A DNA stretch of 10,347 nt. Origin: an uncultured Treponema sp. (GTDB taxonomy: Bacteria > Spirochaetota > Spirochaetia > Treponematales > Treponemataceae). The notes beneath the pieces were generated by a model. The model was given only the letters and a program-made list of their open reading frames with translations, ran no database searches and was not told the DNA's origin. A program made the translations under genes and the position numbers. Positions 1 through 6,653 of the stretch are shown one piece after another (position 1 is the stretch's first letter; every line of letters begins with the position of its first letter). Location of the stretch: positions 1-10,347 of the forward strand of contig CALDWC010000121.1 in NCBI GenBank assembly GCA_937923945.1, given 5' to 3'.

Positions 1-1389
1 ATGCTGCTCGGAAATTAAATCGGACACGGTAAGTACATCGCCGACTTTCATCTTCGGAATTGCTTTGCCGGCTTTTTCATCTTTTTCTTTAAACACATTT
101 TGGAAACCTTTTTCAACAACTGCCGTTGAAGAAGCCCGAAAGAGCGCATCGCCAATTGCAATGTCATAACTCGTTGTTTCCGTTTTTGCATTTGTCATTT
201 GACAGGCAACAAAGCGTTCCCAAATCAAAGTATAAAGTCGCATTTGATCGCGCGTTAAATTTTCTTTTAAATATTCGGGGGTGTATTCAATATACGTCGG
301 ACGAATCCCTTCGTGCGCATCTTGCGCTTTTCCCGCAACGACATACCCGAGCGGTTTTTCCGGCAAACAGTCAGGAAAATTTTTACCGATAAATTCCCGC
401 ACGGCGGAAATTGCAACATCGGAAATACGAACGCTGTCGGTTCGCATATAGGTAATCAAACCGACCGGAGATGCACCGACTTGTACACCTTCATATAACT
501 GCTGCGCAATCTGCATCGTCTTTCGCGACGTAAATCCCAAACGGGTTGCAGCCGCCTGCTGTAACGTCGATGTCGTAAAAGGCGGTTTCGGCTTCAGCGT
601 TTTTGTGTTCGTTTTTAAATCGCACACCGTTCCCTCTTTTCCTTTTATCGCATCGCTGATAGAAGTGATTTCATCTTTACTGAGCATCTCAACTTTTTTA
701 TTCCGGTAACTTAGCAAATACGCCAAAAATTCGGTTTTATTTTTTTTCAGCTTTGCATCAAGCGACCAATACTCAACCGGAATAAAATCGGTAACTTCTT
801 TTTCGCGCTCGCAAATCATCCGCAATGCAACCGACTGCACGCGTCCTGCAGAAAGTCCGTTCTTTACTTTTTCCCAAAGCACCGGTGAAATTTTGTATCC
901 GATAATCCGGTCGAGGACGCGACGCGCTTTTTGTGCATTCACTTTGTTTTCATCAATCTCGCGCGGATTTTGAATTGACGAGCGGATGACATCCGGAGTG
1001 ATTTCGTTAAAGACTACGCGGGTAATCGGTGCCGTTGTTTTATCCCGAATTGCATTCCGTAAATGATACGCAATAGCTTCTCCTTCGCGGTCATTATCAC
1101 TTGCGAGATATATTGCATCCGCTTTTTTTGCATAACTTTTCAGTTCACTCAAAACTTTTCCGCTACCGCGAATCGTAATGTATTCCGGCTCAAAATTATT
1201 TTCGATATTAACGCCGAGTTTTGATTTTGGCAAATCAATGAGATGTCCCATCGAAGCGCGCACAATGTAATCAGGCCCCAAATATTTTTCAATCGTCTTC
1301 GCTTTTGAAGGAGACTCAACAATGACTAAATTTTTCTTTTTTGTTTTTTTCTTCGCGTTTTTTTCATCCACTTTTTCTTTTCCACTCAT
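1..1389 (-). CDS. topA: DNA topoisomerase I (type IA), N-terminal 463 residues; 3' end outside window
   Basis: Type IA topoisomerase, which relaxes negative supercoils by transient single-strand cleavage. The reading frame is open from ATG at 1389 to base 1, so the C-terminus (rest of the core and any zinc-finger or tail domains) lies beyond the left edge. A lysine-rich leader of about 20 residues precedes the Toprim domain, which starts with LVIVESPSKAKTIEKYL (21-37, catalytic Glu25). The acidic metal site is SDNDREGEA (97-105; Asp98, Asp100, Glu102). The segment NGLSAGRVQSVALR (177-190) is typical of the family. The active-site motif GLITYMRTDSVRIS (310-323) places the cleaving tyrosine at 314 and its Arg partner at 316. 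HEGIRPT follows at 359-365. The start is supported by GGTGAGG at 1405-1399, nine bases upstream. The gene lies 16 bases after dprA, a pairing common in bacteria, and is probably co-transcribed with it. Identity is secure. Confidence 0.96.
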   Translation of the reverse strand, partial: MSGKEKVDEKNAKKKTKKKNLVIVESPSKAKTIEKYLGPDYIVRASMGHLIDLPKSKLGVNIENNFEPEYITIRGSGKVLSELKSYAKKADAIYLASDNDREGEAIAYHLRNAIRDKTTAPITRVVFNEITPDVIRSSIQNPREIDENKVNAQKARRVLDRIIGYKISPVLWEKVKNGLSAGRVQSVALRMICEREKEVTDFIPVEYWSLDAKLKKNKTEFLAYLLSYRNKKVEMLSKDEITSISDAIKGKEGTVCDLKTNTKTLKPKPPFTTSTLQQAAATRLGFTSRKTMQIAQQLYEGVQVGASPVGLITYMRTDSVRISDVAISAVREFIGKNFPDCLPEKPLGYVVAGKAQDAHEGIRPTYIEYTPEYLKENLTRDQMRLYTLIWERFVACQMTNAKTETTSYDIAIGDALFRASSTAVVEKGFQNVFKEKDEKAGKAIPKMKVGDVLTVSDLISEQH

Positions 1390-1405
1390 TGATTACATCC
1401 TCACC

Positions 1406-2314
1406 TTATACAAATAAACTATTTTCAACAACGAATTGTTTTTTATCCATCACCGTATCCTGCAACATGTTAATAATTTCATCGACTGTCTTAACCGTAC
1501 ACGCAGATAATGTTCGTCCGCCTTCATTTTGAACCGAATCAAGGAGCTGCTCAAACATAAAAAGCGGTTTTCCCTGCGTGCGGGTATGCGCCGCCGTTGA
1601 CAAGGCTCCCGATTTTTCCGGAGCTTCAATAATGACTGTTCCGTCCGAAATACCGGACACAATGCGGTTACGCTCCAAAAAGCGAAACTTCAATGCCGTT
1701 GTTTCAGGCGGATATTCACTGATAATACTTCCGCCCGCATCAATTATTTTCCGCGCCAAACCTACATTTGCCCGCGGATATAAATTTTCAACCGCGCAGG
1801 GAAGCACGGCAATCGTCGGCGCGTTTACACTCACCGCGCCCTTATGTGCAAACGCATCTACCCCGAGCGCAAGTCCCGACACAACAGCATAATTTTTTTC
1901 TGCACATGTTTTTGCACTGTCAAACGCAAACTGCATTCCTTTTCCGGTAGGACGACGCGTACCGACGATGGCAATTTTATGCTGCTCGTTCAATTTTTTC
2001 CCGCGTGAAAAAATCATAAAAGGAGGTTCGGAAATTTCACGCAAAAGGTGCGGATAATCGGAATCAAACACCGACGTTAATTCGATTTTGTAGTTTTCGA
2101 TAATCCGTACACTCCGCTCCAATTTTGCTTTGAGATTTTCAAACTTAAAATCTTTTACTTTGATACTTCTTCCGATCAGCAACGAAACGTCTTTTATATT
2201 TAAATTAAAAACATCATCCGCACGGGAAAACTGTTCCGCAAGATTTTTTTTCTCACGCGTTTTTAAAAACGTAAGCAGCGAAATTGTTAATTCAAAAATT
2301 TTCCGTTCCGTCAT
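1406..2314 (-). CDS. dprA: DNA processing protein DprA/Smf
   Basis: A 302-residue DprA (Smf) protein. The family binds incoming single-stranded DNA and loads RecA during transformation, and it is also kept in bacteria not known to be competent. The extended Rossmann fold is clear: IAIVGTRRPTGKG (114-126), SGLALGVDAFAHKGAV (146-161), FLERNRIVSGISDG (212-225), then a SGALSTAAHTRTQGKP block (235-250). The N-terminal 110 residues would be the small helical domain. Only about 50 residues follow the Rossmann core, so the C-terminal winged-helix domain found in longer DprA proteins appears absent. The ATG at 2314 shares one base with the TAA of the upstream lipoprotein gene (TAATG) and has only a weak Shine-Dalgarno (a GGA about 11 bases upstream), so translation is probably coupled by re-initiation. 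topA follows 16 bases downstream. Function in competence here is not shown by the sequence. Confidence 0.95.
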   Translation of the reverse strand: MTERKIFELTISLLTFLKTREKKNLAEQFSRADDVFNLNIKDVSLLIGRSIKVKDFKFENLKAKLERSVRIIENYKIELTSVFDSDYPHLLREISEPPFMIFSRGKKLNEQHKIAIVGTRRPTGKGMQFAFDSAKTCAEKNYAVVSGLALGVDAFAHKGAVSVNAPTIAVLPCAVENLYPRANVGLARKIIDAGGSIISEYPPETTALKFRFLERNRIVSGISDGTVIIEAPEKSGALSTAAHTRTQGKPLFMFEQLLDSVQNEGGRTLSACTVKTVDEIINMLQDTVMDKKQFVVENSLFV

Positions 2315-3021
2315 TATTTTTGTCCAGATTCAATTTGCAAAATATTTTTTTTGGCACTCGCAACAACGTTTTCATCTTTTGCATTTTCTACAATAACTTT
2401 GTACGTGCGGATTGCATCATCATACTTTTGTTCCAAGTAATACGCCGCCCCCAACACGAATAACGCATCATAGTTTTTCGGTTCGCGTTCAACAACCGGA
2501 AGTAACACGGAAATTGCTTTGTCGCTTTCACCTAACTCATATACATACAAAACCGCCAATGCGTATGCCGACTTGGTGTAATTCGGCTGCAATGCCAAAG
2601 CTTGCATGTAAGAATTTACCGCAAGCTCATAATAGTATGCCGCATCATGACCTGCTTCCGCTGCAACGTTTGCAAAACCTTTTGCAATCTTTGATGCACA
2701 AAATCCAATTTCGTAATAAAGGTTATGATTGTCAGGATAGTATTCCAACGCGGAAGTAAACGCTTCGAGCGCTTTGATATACATTTTTGCATCAACGTAC
2801 CTTGTCCCGAGCATCTTGTACCAAATTGCAATTCTATTTTGTGCAAGCATGATATCGTCAACACGGCGTTCGTATTTTGAAATTGCATTCTGCAATTCTG
2901 CAACGGTTGTCGGACGATGCACGCCTTCTTCGTTTTCCTGCATTCGTTTTAAAAACTCCCGATTGTTGCACGATGTTAAAAGCAAAATCAGCGCTACCGG
3001 AATAATGAATTTATTTTTCAA
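2314..3021 (-). CDS. TPR-repeat lipoprotein, TTG start
   Basis: Predicted 235-residue lipoprotein built mostly of tetratricopeptide repeats. From the TTG at 3021 the product begins with Lys-2 and Lys-4, a hydrophobic stretch, and the lipobox LLTSC, with the lipidated Cys at 18. TPR-like helical pairs can be seen at about 67-100, 102-148 (with an Ala-rich insertion), 150-182 and 185-218, with typical A-L-P spacing such as YMQALALQPNY (138-148). TPRs mediate protein contacts, so an envelope scaffold or assembly role is an inference; no catalytic motif is visible. A longer frame is open upstream, but it lies within the recombinase gene. An ATG at 3036 would give 240 residues, yet the only good Shine-Dalgarno (GAGGAG, 3034-3029) sits 7 bases before the TTG and inside the ATG version. 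The gene overlaps the recombinase end by 11 bases and dprA by 1. I do not recognise a named family member. Confidence 0.85.
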   Translation of the reverse strand: MKNKFIIPVALILLLTSCNNREFLKRMQENEEGVHRPTTVAELQNAISKYERRVDDIMLAQNRIAIWYKMLGTRYVDAKMYIKALEAFTSALEYYPDNHNLYYEIGFCASKIAKGFANVAAEAGHDAAYYYELAVNSYMQALALQPNYTKSAYALAVLYVYELGESDKAISVLLPVVEREPKNYDALFVLGAAYYLEQKYDDAIRTYKVIVENAKDENVVASAKKNILQIESGQK

Positions 3022-3913
3022 TGTGAAACTCCTCATTAAAAATTTTGTTATGCGACTCCTGCAAGGTATCATTTGCAATATGCGTGTAAATTTGTGTCGT
3101 TGAAATATTCGCATGACCGAGCAAACACTGCACTGAGCGCAAATCAGCACCGCCTTGCAGTAAGTGTGTCGCAAACGAGTGCCGCAGCGTATGAATTTTT
3201 GTATGTACTCCGGAAGCGGCTTGTATGCTTTGCAAACGCTTCCATGCACCTTTTCGCGTTAGGCGCGTACCACGAACATTTAAAAAAACAGCTCCTTTCG
3301 TTTTTGTGTTTTCGCTTACCTTTTCATTGAGAAGTTTATCGCGTCCAAATTGCAAATAACGCAAGAGTTTTTCTTTTGCAATATCACCGAACGGTACTAA
3401 CCGCTCTTTGTCTCCTTTGCCAATCACTTTTAACATCAGCTCATCAAAAAAAATATCATCAAGTGAAAGATTGATTGCTTCGCTAATCCGCAAGCCACTG
3501 GAATAAATCAATTCAAACAAAGCTGCGTCCCGCAAACCGCTCGGCGTATCGATCGGAATTGTTTTCAACAACGTATCAACTTCAGCTTCGGATAAAACCC
3601 GCGGCAATGTCCGTTCCCGACGCGGACGTTCAACCGCTTGCACCGGATTATCTTCCCGCACATTTGAAACAATTAAAAAATCGAAGAATGAAGACAGTGC
3701 GGCAATGTCTTTTGCAATTGTTTTCGCCATAGTACCGTCTTTACTCCTCAAATAAAAAAATTCTAAACAATCATCCTCACTCGCCGATTCCGCATCAACC
3801 TGCATTGTCGAAAAAAAATTCCGAACCGTTTCGCAATAAGTTTCCGCCGTGAGCTTTGAATAATTGCATGCACTGAGTAAATATCCCGAAAAGGCTTTCA
3901 CATAATCTTTCAC
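3011..3913 (-). CDS. Site-specific tyrosine recombinase, XerC/XerD type
   Basis: A 300-residue tyrosine recombinase, the usual length for XerC/XerD, which resolve chromosome dimers at dif near the septum. The N-terminal SAM-like (core-binding) domain covers about 1-95. The catalytic domain holds the full set of active residues: Arg142 (SSGLRISEA), Lys166 (GKGDKER), His241 and Arg244 (HTLRHSFATHLL), His267 (LLGHANIS), and nucleophile Tyr276 (STTQIYTH). The tail after the tyrosine (T..L...H) looks slightly more like XerD than XerC, but this does not settle the paralogue, so I give no symbol. The start is GTG at 3913, with GAGAG seven bases upstream. The gene begins 60 bases after ftsZ. I see no promoter or terminator in that gap, and read-through from ftsZ is plausible. 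Its 3' end overlaps the lipoprotein start. No integrase-associated features suggest a mobile element, so it is a housekeeping Xer. Confidence 0.93.
   Translation of the reverse strand: MKDYVKAFSGYLLSACNYSKLTAETYCETVRNFFSTMQVDAESASEDDCLEFFYLRSKDGTMAKTIAKDIAALSSFFDFLIVSNVREDNPVQAVERPRRERTLPRVLSEAEVDTLLKTIPIDTPSGLRDAALFELIYSSGLRISEAINLSLDDIFFDELMLKVIGKGDKERLVPFGDIAKEKLLRYLQFGRDKLLNEKVSENTKTKGAVFLNVRGTRLTRKGAWKRLQSIQAASGVHTKIHTLRHSFATHLLQGGADLRSVQCLLGHANISTTQIYTHIANDTLQESHNKIFNEEFHIEK
3029..3034 (-). promoter_or_regulatory. Shine-Dalgarno that selects the TTG start of the lipoprotein
   Basis: On the minus strand GAGGAG is followed by the 7-base spacer TTTCACA and then TTG at 3021. The competing in-frame ATG at 3036 overlaps this element and has only A/T-rich sequence (AAAATTTTTA) before it, so the TTG start is favoured. 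The site lies inside the 3' end of the recombinase gene. Confidence 0.7.
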
Positions 3914-3973
3914 GTTTACACTCTCGTATTGTTACCTTGCATCGCTTTCACCGAAATAAAAATACAACGCCTT

Positions 3974-5233
3974 TTACCTTCCTTGCCGTAAAAATGTCGG
4001 AACATCCAAGTCAATATCATCAGCCGGCAACTTGATATTCAATGACTTTGCCGTAAATTTTTTTTCAGGCTCGGCAACGGTTTCATGAAGCTCAAAACTT
4101 TTTTGTACCGCATTCCGTTTTTCCAAGCCGGTTAAAACCGGCTGTCTGGTTTTCATTTGGCTAAACTCCGTTGAAGTAACAAAATCACCGAGCGATGAAT
4201 TCATTTTTTCCGTTGCAACTGCAGGCTTTGCATCTTTATTATCATTATTTGCATACTCCAAAAAATTTGAACTGGGAAAACCGGTTGCAACCAAGGTAAC
4301 GCTGATTGCGTCTCCCATTCCTTCGTCCTGCCATGCACCGACTTTTATGTTAACTTCGGGATCGGACTTTTGGTTAATAATGCTCATGATTTCGGAAATT
4401 TCAGAAAGCGTTAATGACGACGAACCGCTGATATTGACTAAAATATTTTTTGCACCTTCCATTCCGGAATCTTCCAACAGCGGATTATCAACCGCATAAG
4501 TTGCCGCATTCACCGCGCGGTTTTCACCCGATGCAGTTCCGACGCCCATATGTGCATTTCCCTGTCCGCGCATTGCACTTTCCACATCCGCAAGGTCAAC
4601 ATTCATAATACCCGGTTTTAAAATCAAATCGGAAATTCCTTGCACCGCTTGACGCAATACATCATCGGCACGCGTAAACGCTTCCGTCAAAGTCGTTTGC
4701 TTGTCGGAAATTTTTAAAAGCGCATCATTCGGAATAACAATCAACGAATCGACGTTTTCGGAAAGTTTTCTGATTCCTTCTTTTGCAAGCTTCATTTTTG
4801 CGGGACCTTCAAATGCAAAAGGCTTCGTTACCACCGCAACCGTGAGTATGCCTTCATCTTTTGCAATTTGTGCAATAATCGGAGCCGATCCGGTTCCCGT
4901 TCCGCCGCCCATTCCCGCCGTAATAAAAAGCATATTCGCACCGGAAATCGCTTGGCGGATTTTATCCGTATCTTCAACAGCCGCCTTTTCACCGACTTCC
5001 GGTTTACCGCCTGCACCGAGTCCCGATGTCAGCTTTGCACCGATTTGCAATTTCGTTTTCGCATGCGAATATGCAAGCGCCTGTGCATCGGTGTTCGACA
5101 CAATAAACTCAACAAACTGCAAACCCGAATCAATCATTCGATTAACCGCATTTGAGCCGGCTCCGCCCGTACCGATTACCTTGATAACCGCCGGCGACCT
5201 ACTGGTGTCGTCATCTAAAATATTAAAATCCAT
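3974..5233 (-). CDS. ftsZ: Cell division GTPase FtsZ
   Basis: A 419-residue tubulin homologue that polymerises into the Z ring and directs septal wall synthesis. The GTPase domain shows the T1 loop [14 protein letters not shown] (21-34), the tubulin signature [10 protein letters not shown] (109-118), FEGPAKM (141-147), and the T7 synergy loop [11 protein letters not shown] (211-221), with Asp213 and Asp216 as the catalytic acids. A C-terminal domain runs to about 320, followed by a variable linker (about 325-402) and a conserved tail peptide, [14 protein letters not shown] (406-419), the docking site for FtsA and other partners. The T3 loop reads [11 protein letters not shown], where the usual form is GLGAGANPEVG. 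The ATG at 5233 has an exceptionally strong ribosome binding site. It is separated from ftsA by a 175-base leader that may carry its own promoter. That would allow more FtsZ than the upstream division proteins, as in other bacteria. Confidence 0.98.
   Translation of the reverse strand: MDFNILDDDTSRSPAVIKVIGTGGAGSNAVNRMIDSGLQFVEFIVSNTDAQALAYSHAKTKLQIGAKLTSGLGAGGKPEVGEKAAVEDTDKIRQAISGANMLFITAGMGGGTGTGSAPIIAQIAKDEGILTVAVVTKPFAFEGPAKMKLAKEGIRKLSENVDSLIVIPNDALLKISDKQTTLTEAFTRADDVLRQAVQGISDLILKPGIMNVDLADVESAMRGQGNAHMGVGTASGENRAVNAATYAVDNPLLEDSGMEGAKNILVNISGSSSLTLSEISEIMSIINQKSDPEVNIKVGAWQDEGMGDAISVTLVATGFPSSNFLEYANNDNKDAKPAVATEKMNSSLGDFVTSTEFSQMKTRQPVLTGLEKRNAVQKSFELHETVAEPEKKFTAKSLNIKLPADDIDLDVPTFLRQGR
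4126..4143. repeat. Perfect 8-bp inverted repeat inside the FtsZ linker region
   Basis: AGCCGGTT and AACCGGCT are separated by two A bases, forming an 18-base near-palindrome within the sequence for FtsZ linker residues around 364-370 (QPVLTGL). In RNA it would fold as a compact hairpin. No T-run follows on either strand, so it does not look like an intrinsic terminator. It may simply reflect codon choice. Confidence 0.6.
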
Positions 5234-5236
5234 CTT

Positions 5237-5245
5237 CCCCCTCCC
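5237..5245 (-). promoter_or_regulatory. Strong ribosome binding site of ftsZ
   Basis: The minus strand reads GGGAGGGGG at 5245-5237, with the GGAGG core six bases from the ATG. It is the longest purine-rich Shine-Dalgarno run among the genes here and fits high FtsZ synthesis. Confidence 0.8.
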
Positions 5246-5277
5246 AATGGGTTACAGCAAAATGCCGTATAATTTTT

Positions 5278-5293
5278 ACACAGTAGCCTGTGT
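5278..5293. repeat. 6-bp inverted repeat in the ftsZ leader
   Basis: ACACAG and CTGTGT flank the 4-base loop TAGC (plus strand). On the minus-strand transcript this gives a small hairpin about 45 bases before the ftsZ start codon. It is not followed by a U-run, so it is not a terminator. It could be an operator half-site pair, a leader hairpin, or chance. Confidence 0.4.
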
Positions 5294-5341
5294 GACATCC
5301 AAAAATAGTATACAACAAAGAGTCTCTAAAAGCTTCAGGTT

Positions 5342-5395
5342 TCAAAGGCTCCTATAGAAAGCGCTGTTAAATGGCGTCAAACCTTTAATCAGCAT
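5342..5395 (-). CDS. Possible 17-residue small ORF in the ftsA-ftsZ gap
   Basis: Starting at ATG 5395, just after ftsA ends, the frame encodes MLIKGLTPFNSAFYRSL and stops at TGA (5344-5342). A purine stretch, AAGGAAG, lies just upstream, but it is only a few bases from the ATG, closer than is ideal. Beyond the TGA the same frame stays open for another 21 codons to a TAA at 5278-5276. Two readings seem possible: a short translated leader that bridges ribosomes from ftsA towards ftsZ, or the remnant of a small gene or dispersed repeat. There is no codon or homology evidence here that it is a true gene, and it overlaps the candidate ftsZ promoter. Confidence 0.2.
   Translation of the reverse strand: MLIKGLTPFNSAFYRSL
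5351..5380 (-). promoter_or_regulatory. Candidate sigma-70 promoter for ftsZ
   Basis: On the minus strand TTGACG (5380-5375) is followed by an 18-base spacer and TATAGG (5356-5351). The -35 matches the consensus in five of six positions; the -10 is weaker. It lies in the only sizeable intergenic gap of the division cluster, about 120 bases upstream of the ftsZ start. A second -10-like element, TATACT (5312-5307), has no good -35 at the right distance. Both are inferred from consensus only. Confidence 0.4.
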
Positions 5396-5408
5396 ACTTC
5401 CTTTTGTT

Positions 5409-6653
5409 TTAAAAAAGGTTATCCCAAAAATTTTTCATTTTTTCACTGAAACCGCCTTTTTTATTTTTTTCCTTCACCGCCTCTGCCGCAGCAAAGCCGG
5501 CTTTATTTTCATTTTGCTCAAGCAGTAAACCGAGTACAACGGCAAACTCGGGACTTCGATATTCACCGGTAAGTCCTCCGAGCATCGAAGGAATCCCCAA
5601 ACGAACCGATGAAAAATCAAACACCGCACTTGCCAACTCAGTCGCTCCGGTCAACAATGACGAACCGCCGCACAAAATAATACTTCCATTTAAAAAGTTC
5701 GGTTTTAAAACTTGCTCTACTTTATTTTTAATAATTAAAAACAATTCCTGTAACCGAGACTGCAAAATTTCCGCAATCCTCATTCGAGATATTTGTACCG
5801 GAGCTTTGCCGCCGATTCCCGCAATTAAAACCTCTTCATCCGTATCCACCAAATCCAAGTAACAACACCCGTCTTTTATTTTTATTTTTTCAGCAGTGTC
5901 AATGGAAATACCTTCAACAATCGCCAAATCGCTCGTTAAATTATTTCCGCCGACGCCTATCGTAAACGTCATCACCGGCGCACCGTTTTTCATCACAATA
6001 ACATTAGTCGTCGCTCCACCAATATCAATCAACAGCGAGCCGAGCTCCTGTTCGTCGTTGGTCATTACGGACTTTACCGCACACAAACTTTGACACATCA
6101 TCACCGTTGCTTTTAAGTTGCTCCGCGCGACAGACTGACTTATCTTTTCAATCGCGGTTGCCGAACTCGTAATAATATGCACATTCGATTCCAACCGCAC
6201 GCCGATTACATTCGTTGGATCTTTAATGTTCTTTTGACTGTCAACACTGAAACTTTGCGGAATTACGTGAATAAATTTTCTGTCCCGCGGAATTTCCACC
6301 GCCTGAGCTGACCGAATCACATTTGCTATGTCCGCACCGTCCACTTCCCGCTCGCGTTTTCCTTTATCGGCAATCGGAACAACACCGGTCGAATTAAAAC
6401 CTTCGATGTGAACCCCGCCGAGGCTCACCGCACATTCGGTAATTTCAGAACCGGACATGAACTCAGCCGACTCGATTGCCGCTTTAATTCCTTCAACCGT
6501 TTTTTCAATATTGACAACATCGCCACGTCGCAAACCTTCCGAATCGGTAACGCCGACACCGGTAACCTGTAACGCTCCGGTTAAAAGGCGCTCTGCAACA
6601 ACAGACCTAATTTTACTTGATCCGATATCTAAACCGACTAGTGTTTCACTCAT
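5409..6653 (-). CDS. ftsA: Cell division protein FtsA
   Basis: A 414-residue actin-fold ATPase that tethers FtsZ filaments to the membrane and recruits later division proteins. Visible elements are the phosphate-1 loop LVGLDIGSSKIRSVVAE (5-21), the FtsA-specific 1C subdomain at about 83-165, the phosphate-2 loop SLLIDIGGATTNVIV (206-220), and the adenosine motif SIILCGGSSLLTGA (324-337). The C-terminus ends in a Lys/Phe/Trp amphipathic helix (about 402-414, GFSEKMKNFWDNLF), the membrane-targeting sequence, joined by an Ala/Lys-rich linker. Length is normal. The ATG at 6653 overlaps the end of ftsQ by 8 bases (ATGAGTGA), with AAGG about 8 bases upstream, so the two are likely translationally coupled. 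The stop at 5409 is followed by the 175-base leader of ftsZ. Confidence 0.97.
   Translation of the reverse strand: MSETLVGLDIGSSKIRSVVAERLLTGALQVTGVGVTDSEGLRRGDVVNIEKTVEGIKAAIESAEFMSGSEITECAVSLGGVHIEGFNSTGVVPIADKGKREREVDGADIANVIRSAQAVEIPRDRKFIHVIPQSFSVDSQKNIKDPTNVIGVRLESNVHIITSSATAIEKISQSVARSNLKATVMMCQSLCAVKSVMTNDEQELGSLLIDIGGATTNVIVMKNGAPVMTFTIGVGGNNLTSDLAIVEGISIDTAEKIKIKDGCCYLDLVDTDEEVLIAGIGGKAPVQISRMRIAEILQSRLQELFLIIKNKVEQVLKPNFLNGSIILCGGSSLLTGATELASAVFDFSSVRLGIPSMLGGLTGEYRSPEFAVVLGLLLEQNENKAGFAAAEAVKEKNKKGGFSEKMKNFWDNLF

Noticed and set aside
1578..1892. Plus-strand frame of 104 codons opposite dprA, and similar shorter plus-strand frames throughout.
   Set aside because: All lie antisense to well-supported genes and show no family resemblance; they are shadows.
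2345..2352. Run of eight T bases near the end of the lipoprotein gene as a phase-variable tract.
   Set aside because: It encodes part of a lysine-rich stretch in an A/T-rich gene; similar runs occur in housekeeping genes here, such as murF near 8940, so there is no sign of a dedicated switch.
3037..3249. N-terminal extension of the lipoprotein frame up to an ATG at 3249.
   Set aside because: The extra 71 residues lie entirely within the recombinase catalytic domain in another frame and would bury the lipoprotein signal.
3914..3973. Possible terminator or promoter in the ftsZ-recombinase gap.
   Set aside because: No stem followed by a T-run and no acceptable -35/-10 pair on the minus strand; it appears to be a plain spacer.
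5257..5320. Possible dif-like Xer target near TATAC-containing sequence in the ftsZ leader.
   Set aside because: The two 11-base arms typical of dif are not present; only a short unrelated inverted repeat is seen.
4701..5357. A 218-codon open frame on the plus strand opposite ftsZ.
   Set aside because: It mirrors the ftsZ coding frame, has no recognisable domain or ribosome binding site, and is explained by codon bias in the opposite gene.
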